A DNA stretch of 64,000 nucleotides from Siphlonurus alternatus. Taxonomy: Eukaryota; Arthropoda; Insecta; Ephemeroptera; Siphlonuridae. The first letter of the stretch is position 1; the number at the start of each line of letters is the position of its first letter. The stretch covers positions 31,875,969 to 31,939,968 of the forward strand of contig OX463778.1 in assembly GCA_949825025.1 (NCBI GenBank), written 5' to 3'. The notes beneath the pieces are model-generated. The model was not told where the DNA came from. It searched no databases and worked only from the letters and a program-made list of their open reading frames with translations. Position numbers and translations under genes: made by a program. Below, piece by piece: positions 1-12,000 of this stretch.

Positions 1-3000
1 CCTGAATGATCCAACAAGTTTTAATGAACTGGAAGCTATTTATCTTGATAAAATATTTAATGCTGACCCTGATGTACCATTCCACCGGGTCTTTTCCTAC
101 TTTGAAGCTAGGAAGGCATTGTTGCCAGCAGATAAATCTTCTCCTGATACATTGAGTTTTCAGTTAGTGAGAGTTAAACGTATAATCCAAATTTCTCTTG
201 AAGATTATATGGCAAATCTTACAATTTCATCAGGTAATGTTACATATCTCTTGAATGACTAATTACAAAATGCACCATAATTTTAATTCAGAAAACAGAA
301 GACCATCAGTAAAGTCAGGTTATAAATAGTCATAGTTAAAGAAAGGGAATAGCTTCAATTAACTTTTATATTTTTATCGTTTCATAAATATATAAATGAT
401 GTAAAATTTATCACTGCAGAAAAAAAAGGTCACGACCCTCCGCCTTCTATGAGCCTCAGCAGTTAACAGTTAAAAAGCGCACCGAGCAAAATTGCAATGA
501 CTTTTTAGCCGTTAACTGATGGAACTCCTGGAAGGCGGAGGTGGATATAAAATTAAGCTAAAGCTGCTCCTCTCCTTCAAAAAGTTAACAATGAATTAGT
601 TTCCATTTTCTTGTCACTTTTGCAAAATGCATGGGCTGTGGGTAAAATGGTCGAAGAATCTACCTTTCTACCACTACTTATGCCCCACCCTCACAATGAC
701 AAAATGGATGGTGACCCCCAACCATCAGACTTTTTCCTTTTTTTTTTTTTTTTTTTCTGGCTATGCCATTATGTGCACAATAAATCATCCTAGTTACAAT
801 TAAAATTATTGTTTTGTATTTTCCCTTTATCTGTTTTTTCATTAGCTACATGTAAGCAAACATTTACGAACAAACACATTCCTTTTCCACCTACAACATA
901 TTATTAAATTGTATGCTGAAATAACAAATTAAAAACTATGTTTTAGATGCAAATAAATTGAAAACAATTCATCGAAATGCGAGAAAAAGAAAATCCAGGA
1001 CCAGAAGAAAAAAAAAGCAGCCTGGAAATGATCCATGTGCTTCTTCATCAGGCGCAGCTAAAACACAACAGCAGCAACTGCCATCTGGAGAGACAAAGGA
1101 GACGAGAAACCAGACTCAGCCTCCAAAAATATGTGTTCACCAAACCCCTCAAAACGCTGTAGCAGCAGCTCAGAATTCTACTGCTCGCAAAATTAAGAAT
1201 AAGCAGTACTGGAATCAAATGATCAAAAATCAAGCAGTACAAAATATTACAAAGAATTCACCACAAAAGATTCCAGTGAAGTCTGCAGCACTTACAGTGC
1301 CACAAAGTCACATACAGACAGGGGCAATCCCAAAGCAGCTTAAGACTCAAAATCAGGTAGCTAAAAAGAAAGTGACTCTGTCCAAACCTAATGTATCCCA
1401 GAAAAAAGTTCAAGCTTCAACAACTGCAAGTCCAATCAAAGAATACTGCAACATAGACAAGAAATCAACTCCAGTCAAAACTCCTAAAAATCCATTCAGT
1501 ACAAAAAATAGCAAGAAATTTCAAACTGGAGCTATACCACGGCATGTGGGTGAGTCTCCTATTCATCTAAATCCTTTTAACTTCTCTGATACTCCAGATA
1601 ATAAATTCACAAATTATACAGCCTCTACACAGTCACACCCTCCAGAAAATAATCAAATTCGATTATCTCTAGACTCTCCTCCTCCCCATTCCTTGGAAAA
1701 GCCTATTGTACAGACAGCAAATGAAGTACAATTCAAACAAAATTTTGATAATAATTCAAAACAAAAGCTCCTGCCAATTTTATCAACTGCTGTAACTGAG
1801 CCAATGTCTGAGCCACGCTTAAACTTCCGGACATCTGAGAGAATTGCAGCTTCTTTTCCAAGCACATCTGTCTTAAATTTAGGTTACCCTCAAGCTATAT
1901 CAGAAGAACCTCAAGGACATTCTTCGTTTTCTAAGTGCTCTTCTCTCAATCTACAGAATACTTTCTCCACTATTTGGCTTGAACAGCATTCAGTAGCACA
2001 ATCTCCAGTTTTGAATTCTCTATGTGAGCCTGATAGTGATAAAGAATCTGTGAGGTCAAAAACCAAGTCTCCTTCCCCTGCTCCTAAAAGCATTGCCTCA
2101 ATTATTAAAGGAGTAGTAGGATTTTTCAAAAGGAAAGACAAGAAACAGAACAAACAAAATGATGAAGAGAGTACTTCTAAAACCACCAGCAAGTTTGCTC
2201 CAAGTTTATTTACTGATCAACGTATTGCATTCAAATTCAATGACATTTCACCACAAAAGCTAGTGTCTGCTAGTACTTTAGATGAGACAACCTGTGGAAC
2301 ATGTGGAGTGAAGTTTGAACGGGAGAGAGAGCTGATAGAACACAAGACAACTGATGAGCATCTCTTCTTGGAATTCTACCACAGCTGCAGGTATTTCTTC
2401 TCTTTGCATCGTATTCTTTCAGTGCTTTCGCTTAATTTCTTCATATCTGCATTGCATTTTTTTTTTTTAGTTTATTTGCTATTAGGATAATTTATTTTTA
2501 TTTTCCCCTGTCTTGATGAAATGTTGAAGGGCGTTCACAAAGCACTTTAGCCCCACTTTCTCCTACATTTTCATCCCTGCATGGTTAATTTGAAAACTAA
2601 AAATAATGCTTAACCATGCCGTGCTTAAACATTGTACTATTTTTAGTATGATAGGATAATCTAAAGTGTTTCTTAAATTCTGATTCTAGCATTGGTCAGT
2701 CTATACAAATGAGCAACAAAATGCCACAGGCACTTTCTGGCTGCACACAAGGTATTCAGGTCCAGAGCGCTGGTGGTGTCGAGGGTAGCGGAACTCTCAA
2801 TGTCAACCTCTACTTATCAGATGAAGACCAGGTGATATTTTGAGGAAAAAGGCTATACCTTTTCCTGCTGGTTATATTTTATAACTAAATTTGTTTTATA
2901 ATTATTTTTATAAGCACCTTTGTTTGAACTTTTTTTTTTTTTTTTTTTTAGGGTGATGGTCACATCAAAGTCTTCTACTCGTAATGGTTGTAACAAACCA

Positions 3001-6000
3001 TTGTTTATAATGTCTGTCACATGAAGCCTTTTTCATTGTTAAACATGGGATGACGTAGTGCCTAATTTTGCCACCAAAGCAGAAAACGTAATGGCATTGT
3101 TGGGGCTAGGTAACTGTTTCAACTTCATAATTAACAGTCATTTTCCATAAGTTAACATGTAAATCAACAACCGTCCCATATTTTTCCTTTCACGCGACAG
3201 ACATTACACAACAATCTTTTGTTTACTAAAAACGAGCAGAAGACTGGGTCACATCCATATTATTTTTAAGTTTAAATTTTAATTTCAGTAAAATGATTGT
3301 ATTGTATTTATAAACATGGCAATAATATCATTTAACATAAATTTTTAAAACAATTATTTAAAATTATTTTTCTCTCTACATGGAGGGGATGAGTTCTAAG
3401 ATACTAAAAAAATTATAGGCATGATCAAGCTATAATATATCAGAAGCAGGTAACCTGCTTTTATTGCATAAAGGTTACATTCTGTGTCAGGCAGGCATTC
3501 ACAATGAACTTAATATACTGATGGGGGTGTTAAAACTGTCTTGTTGTTTACAGTATTGCAAATCGTTGAATATAGGTCAGTTTTTGCCTTCTCCTATCTA
3601 TCACTCATATCTTGACCAAACCTATTTCCTGATGTTACTCAAAAGACTTGTATATAGACACTTTTAACACATCCAAAAGTACCTGTAGGATAAAAGCAAA
3701 CATTGCAGCTAGGTGAGCTGTTATGCAAATTCAATGTTACTGGCATTTCTAGGATAGACATAATGTTTGTTTCCATTTGCAGGCAAAGGGAATTGTGGCA
3801 TCCAAAAACATTCAGCTGCTGGTGAGCTACGTTCCACCCTGCAAGAATCACAAGCCTATGTACTTGGATCGCATGTTTACAATCTTCAATGGATCTGCTG
3901 CAATTCGTCTTCTGGAAGAAAAGCTTCCAAGACAAACAGTTCGTCACGGCAAGTGTCTATATTTTTAATGTGAATTTAGCAATCCTGTAACAATTGACTC
4001 AAGCAATAATTTTACTCAAAAAGCAACCTACATGAATATGATTTTTTCTTGTATGTATGTATTTCACAGAAATAAATAGATGGTACCAAATTATGCTATT
4101 CTGAAATTTTTTCAGAATTTTCTGTGCACTGGAACTATTTTTAAAAAAAGTATTGAAAGTACATTCATGCCCCCTGGAGGCGTTCTTTTTATTACGGGCT
4201 AAATGCTTCCAGGGGGCGTGGCTTCATTTTTAATTAAAAAAAAAAAAAAAAATGTTTTCCAGGCTCGGAAAAATCTGAAAAAAGTCAGAGCACATTTGGC
4301 ATTCAGTCTATTCATTTCTGCAATAAAAAATTTCATGTAGGTTGTCCATTGTTGTATGCATAGTAGTGATGATGAGTAGAGGAAAACAAAAGTGTTTTAA
4401 TAACTAAATTACAGTATAAAGTTGTAAGGTTGTGATTTTTATATGTAACCATCTATATATATGATGACAGTTAAAAAATGCAGTTTAACTGATTTTACCC
4501 AAATTACCTTTTATTAAATTGTTCTATTTTTTGCAACAGGCAAACCAATTAAGAGACACCTGAATGTGATTGGAAAGAAAGTAGAAATTAGTGAATGTAG
4601 AGTTGTTTTCAAGTTTTTGCAAGAAGTTGAAGCTTTTAAGCCAGATGAGCCCTTCTTTGTTATGAAGACAATTGTAAGTATGACACCGCACTTGAAATGC
4701 CCTGATTTGATATCTTCAAAAACTTAATAGTACCCTAGTGCTTTTGCTGATACTGTAATAATACTAATAATAATTCTATTGAAAGGAAAAATTAAATGAA
4801 GAAATAAAGTAATAATATGACAAATCTTGCAAGTTAAATTCCATTTATCAATAATTTTCTTGCAGCTTGTTAGGTTCGACAACGAGGCTACTCTAGAAGA
4901 TGATGAACCTGTTTGCTCAACACCCAGCGTCAAACCTGAGCCACAAGAGCCTACGCTGAATGTGGAGGAATTCATTACTGCGATTCCAGTCGTGGTAGAG
5001 GAAGCAGAGCAACCCCCCAGGTGGGAGTACATTTGGGCATGTTGGAAGTGTATCACGTTAAAGTCAATCTCCCAATTGCATAGTTGAGGTCTAACTTCAA
5101 GCTTGGCTCAAGTTTATTATTGTATCAATAAAAATCAACAAAGTTAAGCTTTGCTTAAAGTTAGCAATTGGGTGATTAATCATATTTCTTTTTATAGTGC
5201 ATATCAATTTTGAAATGTTTTTAATATATATTTTGGAAGCTATAAGGCCTCAACATGTGTTAATTTGTTTATTTAGTAAATAATCTTATTATAGTATGTA
5301 TAGAGTAGGTTTCTTTTCACTAAATGATGTGGTGAAATTATGAATACAGTAGTAATGATTGCTTAATTATCTTTTTCTATGCAGGCCCAAGCATCAACTG
5401 AAACGAGTCAGACCATTAAAAGAGTATGCTCTTCCTATCAGCTATACAAAGTTCTTCAATTCTGGATTCCAGAATAATGAAAGTTCAACACAAATGTTGT
5501 GCAAGAAATTGGCAGTATTGTAAGTACAACAAAAATAGATTGTATCATTTTCTTTTTCTGTCAACTGTATTTCGGTGTGATCTTAAGGTATAACCTGAGA
5601 ATTTGTCTGTCAAGGTCAAGAGGCGTGGCTATAGTGGCAACACTGTTTGCATTGGAATGAGCTTAAATTTTTAGGAGGGGGTGGTGACAACAGTCCTTGA
5701 GAACGTTGCCACATTTCTCATCACATATAGGAAACGATCATCGCCACGGTTCAAAATATATGAAAACAATTCAGAAAAATAGTCTAAAAAATTAGGCTTT
5801 AGTAAAAAAAAAAAAGTAAAAGAATCTGTTGTATAGTTTTTTTGCAATGCTAATTAACAAATTTAACATTGGAAGGATACAAAATTCTCATTTAAATAAA
5901 TTAATTATAATTAAGGGTAAGGTAACGCCACCAATGTTAAAAAAAAATCCCTCTCACAAAAATTCTGAAAAAAATTTAAAATGTTCTCCTCTACACCCCC

Positions 6001-9000
6001 TATCAGTAGCTAAAATATCAGGTATACAAATACGATCTAGTTTTTGAGTTATGAATTTTTAAAGTTGACCAATTTAACATGGGAATTTCATTTCTCCATG
6101 TTAAAGTAGTCAACTTTAAAAATTTATAACTCAAAAACTAGATCGTATTTGTATACCTGATATTTTAGGTACTGAAAGGGGGTATAGAGGAGAACATTTT
6201 AAATTTTTTTCAGAATTTTTGTGAGAGGGATTTTTTTTAACATTGGTGGCGTTACCTTACCCTTAAACCAACGGTTAAAAAAATCCGAAAAAATTCAGAG
6301 CTAATTTGACGATTGTTGTGAGTCCACCAAATTAATTTGAAGAAAATCTGTTGTAGCGAATTTTTCGTCCAAATTTCTCAGGTTAAGCCTTAACTGAAGT
6401 CTTTGTTTTGCATCAGAAGGTAATTTTATATTTTTTAACACTTTTACAATAAAAATTTTACAAGGTTTTAGTACAATATACATACATATTTATCTACATT
6501 GCTTTAAATAGCACCCTTAAAATAAATTTTTAACAAATCGTCACTTCAGAATATAAGTCTTGTATAAACCACAAAGTTTTGATGCAATTTTAAGCCCTAT
6601 TTACATGAAATATAAGGTCTATAATTCCATCAAAACTTCGTGGTTTATAAAACACTTTTATTCTGAGGCGACGAAATGCATTTTTTATAATTATTTTAGA
6701 CTTCTGGAGGAAATAAATGATTTTAAGAATGTAACACATACTAGTGTTTTTTAATTAAATACAATAAATACCATGTCAGAAGTTATCTCTCTGCTTACCG
6801 AAGTATAGTTTTAAGAGTTCAAGTGGATAGACAATGCAATGTAATACATCAAATTGGTTACGTTTTCTGTTTGCCTCATAGACTCTTACTTTATAAAATA
6901 CTCTCCCTGGTCCACAATAATGAGCTGTCTGCTGTATCAGTTAGTGCAAATATGAGCTGTAAGTCAGTAAAGTATAGAGCTCATAATTGCACTCACCTGA
7001 TATATAATTATTAATATCAAACAACTCATTATTGCACTCAATGAGATAGCTGATCATTGTGGATGAGAGACTATTCATCAAATAAGTTATGAGTGATAAT
7101 ATTTTTTATTTGTTGCCAATATGCAGAGAGACTCTGGTTGATGGTTTGACTGAAGACAACTATGACAGCTACATGTCACTCCTGTTGCATCTTGAGGAGC
7201 ATCAGGTGTTGTGTGACCTGCGTACTTACCGAATGAAGAATACCCCACTCTTCAGAGATAAGCAGCTCCGCAAGCTCATTTCCATAACGGTACTGTCATA
7301 ACCTTGCAGCAACACTAATACTCACTTGATTACCTGTTTATGATAATTATAATTTATGTTAAATTATATTCTATGTTGTGCTGTGTCATATTTTTTTCTC
7401 TATAAATTTGTCTCTTTTTTTTTTTTTTCTCTCCCAGTAATTACAATTTTCATGTTTTAATAGAAATTTAATACACATTTAACAAAATTAGAGTATTCAA
7501 TAGAAAATAATGGTTGCATTTTTTTATTTCATAATTAGAAAATATACATAAAATTATGCTTTTCTGAATTTTTTCAGATTTTTTGGAGTGCAGGAACTAA
7601 TTTAAAAAAAAAGCCAATCACAGCACGAGAAAATGACGTCACGGTTGTCTCGTCAGGTGTACCACCCTAATTAAGATATTTTAAATGTTTTTTTTTTTTT
7701 TTAATTAGTTCCTGCACTCCAAAAAATCTAAAAAAAAATCAAAAAAGCATATTTTTATGCATATTTTTTTAATTATGAAATAAAAAAATGTAACCATTAT
7801 TGTCTATTAGTAAAAGATGAACAGACTGAACGATAAAAGGTCCCTCCGTACACACAATTTACATGACTTATCTTATCTCAATTTCTCATTTCTTATTATT
7901 TTGTCAGGTTCCTGGCTTGGCTGAGAACCGCCCCTCAGTTCTCAAAGGGGATGCCATCTACATCACTCTGCAGGGGGCCGGTGTCTTCAAGGACTGGGTA
8001 CACCGCGTAGAGAGTTCTCGTATCCTCGTGGGAATGGGTTGTGGCTTCATGAGCAGGTTCATTGACAACATGAAGACCACCGTCGACTTCTCGTTCAATA
8101 GAAACTGTCTGAAACTTCAACACCGAGCATTAGAAATACTGATGAACAATAAACAAGTGCCGCAAATATGTTTCCCACACACTTGTGGGTCTTATGCAAA
8201 GAACCATCCAATGTGAGTTTCATTTTATTTTTTCTCTTTTATTATTATTAATATTATTTAATGTCTTGTTGCATGAATAATTAAATCCTAAATTCCAATT
8301 CAGAATGTAAGTCAAATTATCACTATAGTTTGTTAAATACATTATGTAACTACAGTATTCGTACTGTAATGTATTACCGATGGTATTATGTATTAACATT
8401 ACATACTGTATTACTGTGGTAAAAAATATTTTTATTTTTTCTTTATTATTATTGTTATGCTACTGTTAACTTTTTGTAGTCATGATCAAATACTTTAATT
8501 TAAGTTAAATGTTAGATTAATGTAGTACTGAACTAAATATTTTTTTTTGTTTTTATTTTTTTCTAGAGAGAATTGGGTGAACAAATTAGTGATGAAGAAC
8601 CCTCAGCAGCGACAGGCAGTTCAGAACATTATGAATGGCACATCTCTGCCATCTCCCTACCTGCTGTTTGGACCTCCTGGTACTGGCAAAACTGTCACTC
8701 TGGTTGAGACCATCAAGCAGGTGCGCTAACTTGAATTGCAGTTAAATTGTATAGTTCTTAAATTTTCAATATTTTGTTATAGATTTTCTTCCACTCCAAT
8801 ACAACACATATTTTGGCCACGGCTCCTTCCAACTCTGCATCAGACTTGCTGGCCGAAAGAGTCCTCGAGACAGTGCCTCGTTCAGAAGTTCTGCGTCTCT
8901 ACAGCCCCAGCAGGGAGTGGTGAGTCCTCACTCATATTAATTATTTATCCATACGTGACAGAAGTTTGGAAGTACAGTCGTCGCCTCAGAAAATTTTCCT

Positions 9001-12000
9001 TTGTGGCCTTGTTGATCACCATGCCCCGTAAGAATAAACAGGGCATGGTGATTATCAAGGCTGCAAGTGGGAAATTTTCCAAGGCGAAGAGTGTACTTAA
9101 AAAAAAATTATAAATTGTAAGTAAATTATCTTCAAGTTGCTGACTTTTTTTTTTTTTACTCCAAAGGTCCACAGTACCTTCATCGCTGCAGAGGTCTTGC
9201 AACTTCTACAAAGAAGAGTGTTGCTTTCCTTCTCTGGAGACCCTAATGAAGTACAGGGTGATTGTTGCCACCCTCATCTGTGCTGGCAGGTACTTTGTTT
9301 GAATGAAGTGTTATTTCAGTACAGTACCATTGATTTACAGTCTATTTATTTTTTTCTTTTCTGGAGCTTATTTATCATTATTTTAGGTTAAAATTAATAT
9401 TAAAAGACAAATATTGAGAACAATAATTTAGTGAATATGAAATTAAAAATAAAATGAAATCGCCAGTAGTTACAATGTTTTGTAATGAGCTAAGTTCTCA
9501 GAATACACAATACAATAATATTATTCATAAAGAAATACAAAATACTGTTTTCTTTGCCAGGCTGGTAACAGGAGGGTGTCCTGAGGGCCACTTCACACAT
9601 ATCTTTGTTGATGAGTGTGGCCACGGCATGGAGACAGAATCTCTTGTCCCAATCGCTGCTCTTTTGAGCCCTGAGCCTTACCCAGGACAGTTGGTGCTCT
9701 CTGGTGATCCCAAGCAGCTTGGCCCAATTATCAGATCTCCTGTTGCCAAGCGTCTTGGACTATGTAAGCATCTGAAAATTATCTGATTTTTATTTTTATT
9801 GAAAAAGACAAAGTTTTATAAATATCCTCTTTGCATGCCCCACAGCCCAGTCCCTGCTGGAGCGTCTGATGGATTCTTGTGCATTGTACCAGAAGCAGGG
9901 AGGCCACTACAACCCCAAGGTGCTGACCAAGCTGGTCAAGAACTTCCGCTCTCACCCTGACATCCTCAAGGTGCCCAACGAGCTCTTCTATGAAGAAGAC
10001 TTGGAGGTGAGACAGCCGAAACCTGGAGTTCAAATGTGCACACAGTGAAATATACTACCATTTATTTTATTTGTTCATTCATTTACTTTTTTATTTATTA
10101 TTAAGATTATTTTTTCTTTATTTAGTTAATCACTCTAAGCAAGTGTAGTAGATAATAAAATTAAAAGTTGTGTGGCTTTCAAAGTTTCTAATTGGTGCAA
10201 CTATTCTCCAGGAAGATTTGTGTCATAATATATAAACTATATAATAGACCACTTGCAAAACTATGTTTTAGCAAAACGTAAACAAACTCATTCACCCAGG
10301 TATTGTTGGTTGTTGATTATGTGTATTTTTTTTTTTCAATACATTGGACCTTATGGGAAATTCACGTTTTTCACATACAGATTTCAATATGTGACCTACG
10401 TATGATTTTATATTTATACATATCTCCGGAATCTGAAGTTCTTGGCCATTTATAATATTGAAAATTGCATTGGAAGATGGTTTCTTTATTTCGATATAGT
10501 AAATTTAGTATGACACCAAATCAGCCAATTGCATGGGGTAAGATACGTAACTAGGCAAACTCCAGTTTGTTGATTTTAACTGTTGCAATAATAAAGAATC
10601 TGAAGCTTGCTTGGTTACGTATCTTACCCCATGCAATTTTCTGATTTGGTATCATACTAAATTTACTATATTGAAATAAAGAAACCGTCTTCCAATGCAA
10701 TTTTCAATATTATAAATGACCAAGAACTGCAGATTCCGGTGATATATTTATTTTTAAAATTATACGTATGTAATGTATTGAAATCTGTATGTAAAAATCG
10801 TAAATTTCCCATAAGGTCCAATGTATTGAAAAAAAAAATACACATAATCAACAACCAACAATACCTGGGTGAATGAGTTTGTTTATGTTTTACTAAAACA
10901 TAGTTTTGCAAGTGGTCTATTATATCTTATTTCAGCCATGTGGTGAGATTGGTGTGACTCACTCTGCGTGCCAGTGGGAGGAGCTGCCGACGAAAGGTGT
11001 GCCGCTGATATTCCACGGCATTGAGGGCAAGGATGCTCAGGACGACTGCTCACCAAGGTCTGTTAATTTTATGCTGTGAAGTGCTCATGGTGAAAGCTGA
11101 TTAAGGAGATAAATTAATCAAGATTTAAACTGTTTAATGAATACCATAAATTATAGAGTATTAAATATGCAAGGTAAAATGTTGAATATATAGTGTAATA
11201 CAGTGGGTCTAGGATGTTTGGTCGCAGGATGTTTGGTCGCAGGATGTTTGGTCGCAAGGATGTTTGGTCGCAAGGACGTTTGGTCGCAAGGATATTTGGT
11301 CGCAAGGATGTTTGGTCGCAAGGATGTTTGGTCGCAGGGATGTTTGGTCGCAAGGATGTTTGGTCGCAAGGATGTTTGGTCGCAAGGAAGTTTGGTCGCA
11401 AGGATGTTTGGTCGCAAGGATTTTTAACTATTAATTATAAGAATTATATGAATTATTGAAAGGCAGTGTAGGCTACTCTTTTTTTCGTGATAAGTATGGT
11501 CAAATAATGCACCAATCATAAAGCCACGAATGGTTATGCTGTATAATAGCACTTAAAATTTTAAACTAGTATCGGACAAAATCATATATAGGCTACAAAG
11601 AGGCGCACAATAATTTAAGTAAATAATCATTTAGTATAGATTTATTCATTTTTTTTACATGACATAGAAAATCCATCACAAATACTATCTTACAACATGA
11701 AAAAAATTATGTACTTTGTACCATCTACTTTGAAACTTATAACGTAATTTAATGAATTTAATCAATAAAAATGTAAAAAAATTTATGTTATAATATACTA
11801 TATAATACGATAAGATAAATTATGTATTTTTTTCGAATTAAACAAAAAAACAATTCACATAACATTAATATTATTTTTTGTAAACTAAATACCAAATTTC
11901 ACATAAAAAATAGTTTTTATTTGATAGAGAAAACAGTAATGACCATACTAGAAGGTGAACTTTGTTCGCCTTTCGCTCGCCCTGCCCCCCAACGTTCAAC

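Noticed and set aside
2951..2985. Possible alternative last exon of helicase copy 1 after a T-run and TAG, adding ten residues before a stop
   Set aside because: It keeps phase, but copy 2 has no equivalent and the acceptor may simply be chance next to a poly(T); no other support.
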